A DNA stretch of 64,000 bases, taken from Pseudomonas sp. PD9R. Its GTDB lineage: Bacteria; Pseudomonadota; Gammaproteobacteria; Pseudomonadales; Pseudomonadaceae. The stretch spans positions 124,001-188,000 of the forward strand of contig NZ_JAHTMR010000010.1 of assembly GCF_019200975.1 (NCBI RefSeq), in the 5' to 3' direction. Positions 60,901 to 64,000 of the stretch are shown here, piece after piece; the first letter of the stretch is position 1; every line of letters begins with the position of its first letter. The notes under the pieces were generated by a model, which searched no databases, was not told the origin of the DNA, and saw only the letters and a program-made list of their open reading frames with translations. The position numbers and the translations under genes were made by a program.

Positions 60901-62627
60901 CCGCTGCCCAGTGGATCGCTGAAGGCCACGAGTTCATTGCGGGCATTGCTCAGTAACGGCAAGGCGTCGTCATCGTGAGGCACGTCGCTACCAATGGCGA
61001 AGCCGATTTCACGCCGGCTGGCATACAGGCGCACGCTGCGCGGGCCGATCAGTGCCAGATCGGTCAGGCCATCGCCGACCAGATCCGCCAATTGCGCCAT
61101 GGGATGAAAAAACTCCGTGGGGAACGCATCGTATCTCACGAAGTTCGACCAGCTCCGGTCGGGATTGAGGGTGAAAAAACCACAAAGACCGGGTTGGGCG
61201 ATCACCCAGTCAAGCTTGCCATCACCGGTCAGGTCGCTGAGGGACTGGCGAATCGGTTTACTGCTGTCGGCCACCGGAATGTGAGGCAACCGGTTCCAGT
61301 CGCCGTACTGCACGTCGTCGCCTCCGGTTTCAGCGCGGAGGGGCTCGCGGTAATACCAGGCCTTGTCACTGCGAAACAGCACGCCCGGCGTCCCTTCGCC
61401 ATACAAGTCCACCAACTGATAGTGCTGGCCGTCGTTGAGGCCGGGCATTTGTGGGAATTCGCTCCACCCCGGGCGGCGACTGTCCAGTTTGAACGGGTTG
61501 TAGACGAACTCCATCGGTGGTCGACTTTCCATCTGCCCCTGGTTGTCGTAGGCCTGAATGTGGGCGGCGGACAGGTGGTTGTAACCCAAGGCACTTTCGC
61601 GGTGTTCCAGCAGCAGGCGTTGGACCAGTACCGGTTCGTCGCCCAACGCATCGATAAACTGATGAAACATCAACACTTGCCGGCACAGGCGCCGCGAGCC
61701 CAGTTCGAAACCGTAGGCGTAGTTCCAGAACGGATCTTTGCGCGGCTCGCCCCATTCGCCGTTCTCGATGCCGGCCAGATCGTAGAGCGGCACTTGCGTC
61801 AGGTCGGCGCTGCGTTCGCCGTAATCGAACAGCAGATGGAAATGCCATTGCACGTTTTTCCAGCGGTCGGCACTCCAGGAATACAGATCGACAGACGCCA
61901 GGGCATTTCCGTACAGGACCCGGCGCAGGTATCGCTGGGCGCGGTAGTCGCGAGGCAGCGGTTCGTCGACTTCGGCCTGGTATTCGTACACCACATGTTC
62001 GCCGCGCAGGTTGAGGCTTTCATCAATCAGCCAAACGCCGACATGGGTCTTGTCGTTTGGGTCGGCCCGGCGCGAAGCGTCGGTTTTGCCGTAGCAGTGC
62101 AGGCTGCCGTCGGCGCCATGGATCAGCCAGAATCCTGAGGTATTGTCCGCGTCATCAATTTTGGTCCAGTGCTCGATCAAATCGAAAGCACCTTCGACCC
62201 GTGGCCAGTAGCGCACGACCCGGTGCTTGCCCAGATTTTTGACGGCGTTGTACTCCGACACTTCTCTGAAGATGACGTTGCCGGCGCCATCCTTCTCAGG
62301 CATCCATACATCACCGCCTGGACCAACCACCTGATCGTTGCCGTCGTATTTGGGCACGCCCTTGGTGGTGCGCAGGGTGATCGCGTTGGTGGTCAGCCGC
62401 CAACCAATGCCGAACGGGCTATTGCCGACGTCGCTGCTGTAGCTCAAGCCCAGCGGCGGGACCATGTCGCGGTTGGGCGCGTTGCTGATCGGTAGCGGCA
62501 ACTCCAGCGATGCAGCACCGGTGGTGCCGACGCCGCCCCAACCCTTGCCGATGCTTTGGATCGCACCACCACCCTTTGGAAGGGAAGGTGCGTTGATTTC
62601 CAGAGTGCCCTGTTGTTCTGTGGCCAT
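57984..62627 (-). CDS. Tc-toxin subunit B-like protein (SpvB/TcdB family), orphan
   Basis: 1547 residues from ATG 62627. N-terminal SpvB domain (about 10-330: APSLPKGGGAIQSIGKGWG, then PPLGLSYSSDVGNSPFGIGW). A beta-propeller of FG-GAP-like repeats has DLxGxGxxD motifs near 404, 466, 514 and 621, followed by TcdB mid-N and mid-C type regions. Length is that of a TcB/TccB-family subunit, but no TcA or TcC/Rhs gene is in the window and there is no SpvB ADP-ribosyltransferase tail. In Tc toxins B forms the shell holding the C-protein toxin. A lux-box-like palindrome lies upstream. Confidence 0.88.
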   Translation of the reverse strand: MATEQQGTLEINAPSLPKGGGAIQSIGKGWGGVGTTGAASLELPLPISNAPNRDMVPPLGLSYSSDVGNSPFGIGWRLTTNAITLRTTKGVPKYDGNDQVVGPGGDVWMPEKDGAGNVIFREVSEYNAVKNLGKHRVVRYWPRVEGAFDLIEHWTKIDDADNTSGFWLIHGADGSLHCYGKTDASRRADPNDKTHVGVWLIDESLNLRGEHVVYEYQAEVDEPLPRDYRAQRYLRRVLYGNALASVDLYSWSADRWKNVQWHFHLLFDYGERSADLTQVPLYDLAGIENGEWGEPRKDPFWNYAYGFELGSRRLCRQVLMFHQFIDALGDEPVLVQRLLLEHRESALGYNHLSAAHIQAYDNQGQMESRPPMEFVYNPFKLDSRRPGWSEFPQMPGLNDGQHYQLVDLYGEGTPGVLFRSDKAWYYREPLRAETGGDDVQYGDWNRLPHIPVADSSKPIRQSLSDLTGDGKLDWVIAQPGLCGFFTLNPDRSWSNFVRYDAFPTEFFHPMAQLADLVGDGLTDLALIGPRSVRLYASRREIGFAIGSDVPHDDDALPLLSNARNELVAFSDPLGSGAQHLIRIRHNEVKCWPNLGHGKFGKGFVLCALPFLYEEFDASRVQLADLDGSGAVDLIYLESDGFRVFMNNSGNGFDQASIDMPWPEGVRYDRLCQVSIADLQGLGCSSLILTVPHMKPEHWRYDFVSAKPYLVNATHNNMGAVTGVTYRSSAQEWLDEKAELIAAGKDPVSFLPFAMHLVNQQTQLDEITGNRLTQGFSYRQGFYDSVEREFRGFGLLLQTDTEASAAERTSQGFTAPILSKTWFHTGKAVDMRDDDYYSGDANAVALQETLLHEYHLNDAAGRLKTPDEGLAREMARALSGTVLRSEIFAADDDPETAVPYTVQENRFLIRELRPKGNHHPYAVLQLLALESIAYQYEPQVADDPQCQHTLNLDWDKFGSLVHGFTVHYARRKTDQDTPPFAVDESVDESDEFYENKWWLDAHDEAQQCWYLTQAKAEYYHLENFAGWRLGLPYRQRGNALVLNKDELRSADINYQKFLEWSGDNGAWAAKAVLTGLSLQRYQDPATGELLDPDPEQNKIIFNALPDYQETAELDATALSAYDKLKDENGIMPFNLKEKLQSPEVGYHIMALFLPASPAGEPDDPTDAKNYLWSVRKSFPTYHGLTGFYNVEKFQQTKSHGITTVTYDGYWCLSTSVTLPDGCTTLIFDIDYCTFLPAGIIDPNQNIQEARYDAFGAVRVTSFHGTESGVEVGFDPLSGYTPSEDRSPATAIADPKIAIGNYATATFSDPFAWMCRVPQDIPPSAAWLTWARAKGFIVPSGHICASAWLYIEGLENSSANDLYLLQCIDPSQREPVLIATLQADRYPGDSAMQVRVAIACWDGFGRPLQTKQEVEPGMAWVVNDKGELEIENGKPKEALAARRWRVSERVERNNKDEIVRTYRPYFANLFRYINDEAIRAFGYHDQQFYDAAGRPTHTVLAKKMLQGNPPEEKPLRREQRYRTWYTIAFDENDLFDPPPVQRRTRSITG

Positions 62628-62669
62628 GTGGGTGTCCGCCGTGACAGAGAGTGCAACCAGTGCTTTCAA

Positions 62670-62675
62670 CTTATC
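62670..62675 (-). promoter_or_regulatory. candidate -10 element of the Tc-B gene
   Basis: GATAAG on the minus strand, 19 nt downstream of the lux-box-like palindrome. That is where the -10 should be if a LuxR-type activator binds centred near -42. It implies a transcript start near 62662. Confidence 0.45.
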
Positions 62676-62693
62676 AGGCGTGATCGTTGCTGT

Positions 62694-62715
62694 GACCTGT
62701 CAGATCTGACAGGTC
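62694..62715. promoter_or_regulatory. 22-bp perfect palindrome, lux/las-box-like
   Basis: Core ACCTGTCAGATCTGACAGGT (62695-62714), extended by G and C to a perfect 22-bp palindrome. It matches the V. fischeri lux box at 16 of 20 positions and the lasB operator as I recall it at 17 of 20. It sits 66 nt upstream of the Tc-B start. No luxR or luxI gene is in the window. Confidence 0.7.
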
Positions 62716-62780
62716 GAAGGGAAATGCTTAGAGCAAATCGGTTTGTTTTTTCTTCCCGTTGATTACTTTTCAAAGGCACA

Positions 62781-62817
62781 AAAAAACCGGCCCGTTGTTT
62801 CCAGCGGGCCGGTTTTT
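62781..62817 (-). terminator. fumarase terminator
   Basis: AAAAACCGGCCCG-ttgtttccag-CGGGCCGGTTTTT: 13-bp stem with A and T runs on both sides, 19 nt after the fumarase stop. It insulates the Tc-B promoter from fumarase transcription. Confidence 0.9.
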
Positions 62818-62836
62818 CACTGCGCCATGTCAGTGG

Positions 62837-64000
62837 TTATTGCACTTCCACTGCCAGGCTTTCACTGATCTTTTTCTGCCAGATGGCAGGACCGGTGATG
62901 TGTACCGATTCGCCTTTGCTATCAACCGCAACGGTCACCGGCATGTCTTTGACGTCGAACTCGTAGATCGCTTCCATGCCCAGTTCGGCGAACGCTACAA
63001 CGCGGGATTTCTTGATCGCTTGCGCCACCAGGTACGCCGCGCCGCCCACTGCCATCAGGTAAACGGCTTTGTGGTCCTTGATCGCTTCGATCGCGGTCGG
63101 GCCGCGCTCGGATTTGCCGATCATGCCCAGCAGGCCGGTTTGCTCGAGGATCTGACGGGTGAATTTGTCCATCCGCGTAGCGGTGGTCGGGCCCGCCGGG
63201 CCAACCACTTCTTCGCGCACCGGATCAACCGGGCCGACGTAGTAGATGAAGCGACCCTTGAGGTCTACCGGCAGGGTTTCGCCCTTGTTCAGCATCTCGA
63301 CCATGCGCTTGTGCGCGGCGTCGCGACCGGTGAGCATTTTGCCGTTGAGCAGGACGGTTTCGCCCGGCTTCCAGCTCTGTACTTCTTCCGGGGTCAGGGT
63401 GTCGAGGTTGACACGGCGAGCCGACGGGCCGGCTTCCCAGACGATTTCCGGGTAGGCGTCCAGCGGCGGCGCTTCCAGCGAGGCCGGGCCGGAGCCGTCG
63501 AGCACGAAGTGCGCGTGACGGGTGGCGGCGCAGTTCGGGATCATGCACACCGGCAACGAAGCGGCGTGGGTCGGGTAGTCCATGATCTTCACGTCGAGCA
63601 CGGTGGTCAGGCCACCGAGGCCCTGGGCGCCGATGCCCAGTTGGTTGACCTTCTCGAACAGCTCCAGGCGCATCTCTTCGATACGGTTGGACGGGCCGCG
63701 CTTTTTCAGCTCATGGATGTCGATGGATTCCATCAACACTTCCTTGGCCATCACCGCGGCTTTCTCGGCGGTGCCGCCGATGCCGATGCCGAGCATGCCC
63801 GGTGGGCACCAGCCGGCGCCCATGGTTGGCACGGTTTTCAGCACCCAGTCGACGATCGAGTCGGACGGGTTGAGCATGGCCATCTTCGACTTGTTCTCGG
63901 AGCCGCCACCCTTGGCCGCCACGTCCACTTCCACGGTGTTACCCGGAACGATGGAGTAGTGGATAACAGCCGGGGTGTTGTCCTTGGTGTTCTTGCGAGC
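62837..64000 (-). CDS. class I fumarate hydratase (C-terminal part, cut by window end)
   Basis: About 387 codons of an enzyme usually near 507 residues; the frame stays open to base 64000, so the true start lies outside. It converts fumarate and malate in the TCA cycle using a [4Fe-4S] cluster. Visible parts: the cluster ligand region MGAGWCPPGMLGIGIGG, MIPNCAATRHAHF, and the C-terminal swivel domain with VGPAGPTTATRMDKFT near the middle. An internal GTG at 63934 is not the start. Confidence 0.95.
   Translation of the reverse strand, partial: ARKNTKDNTPAVIHYSIVPGNTVEVDVAAKGGGSENKSKMAMLNPSDSIVDWVLKTVPTMGAGWCPPGMLGIGIGGTAEKAAVMAKEVLMESIDIHELKKRGPSNRIEEMRLELFEKVNQLGIGAQGLGGLTTVLDVKIMDYPTHAASLPVCMIPNCAATRHAHFVLDGSGPASLEAPPLDAYPEIVWEAGPSARRVNLDTLTPEEVQSWKPGETVLLNGKMLTGRDAAHKRMVEMLNKGETLPVDLKGRFIYYVGPVDPVREEVVGPAGPTTATRMDKFTRQILEQTGLLGMIGKSERGPTAIEAIKDHKAVYLMAVGGAAYLVAQAIKKSRVVAFAELGMEAIYEFDVKDMPVTVAVDSKGESVHITGPAIWQKKISESLAVEVQ

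Overview
The window is a piece of Pseudomonas chromosome, most likely from the P. fluorescens group. The evidence is high GC, typical fluorescent-pseudomonad proteins (ColRS, BifA, imelysin cluster, pobA/pobR, kgtP) and more than 20 intergenic REP/BIME palindromes of the kind these genomes carry. From metG to the argO/argP region the gene neighbourhood follows the P. aeruginosa PAO1 PA4389-PA4361 neighbourhood, as far as I can recall it. The right half, from about 31.9 kb, is more accessory. I saw no tRNA, rRNA, CRISPR, insertion sequence or prophage gene.

Layout. 0.2-8.2 kb: metG, apbC/mrp, an SDR reductase, a HugZ-like protein, fxsA and groES-groL behind a sigma32-like promoter. 8.3-15 kb, envelope block: a PAP2 phosphatase, an LTA-synthase/sulfatase-like phosphotransferase, colR-colS, then a methyltransferase, an InaA-type LPS kinase and a small exported protein. 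15.1-19.3 kb: a mexVW-like RND pump. 19.5-24.7 kb: an iron-linked imelysin / di-heme / DUF1513 cluster with a Fur-box-like palindrome. 25-31.8 kb: bifA, a structured repeat block, sodB, argO/ACT/argP and an epimerase. 31.9-38 kb: a coiled-coil membrane protein, a secreted Cache protein, an MFS exporter and pobA/pobR. 38-42 kb: two LysR genes around a metallo-beta-lactamase-fold gene and an NAD(P)-binding gene, the latter two flanked by three near-identical long palindromes. 42-50.8 kb: aruI-like decarboxylase, aldehyde dehydrogenase, a four-gene polyamine-type ABC importer and an AraC regulator. 51-54.6 kb: small enzymes, a tandem-repeat secreted peptide and a kgtP-like permease. 54.8-62.6 kb: a sigma54 two-component system and a solitary 1547-residue Tc-toxin B-type protein. 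The window ends inside a class I fumarase.

How parts work together. (i) A shared 15-bp motif lies 68-69 nt before both the methyltransferase/LPS-kinase operon and the LTA-synthase-like gene, pointing to common ColR control of envelope modification. (ii) The kgtP-like gene has a well-spaced sigma54 promoter with two identical palindromic upstream sites 32 bp apart; the adjacent sigma54 activator gene carries a one-base frameshift in its last helix. (iii) The orphan Tc-B gene has a perfect 22-bp palindrome containing a near-canonical lux/las box with a plausible -10 at the expected distance, suggesting quorum-sensing control of a lone toxin component. Its transcript could run on into the two-component genes. 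(iv) REP palindromes punctuate operons, including one between the binding-protein and permease genes of the ABC importer.

All calls come from reading the sequence; no database search was run. Synteny statements rely on recalled PAO1 gene order.
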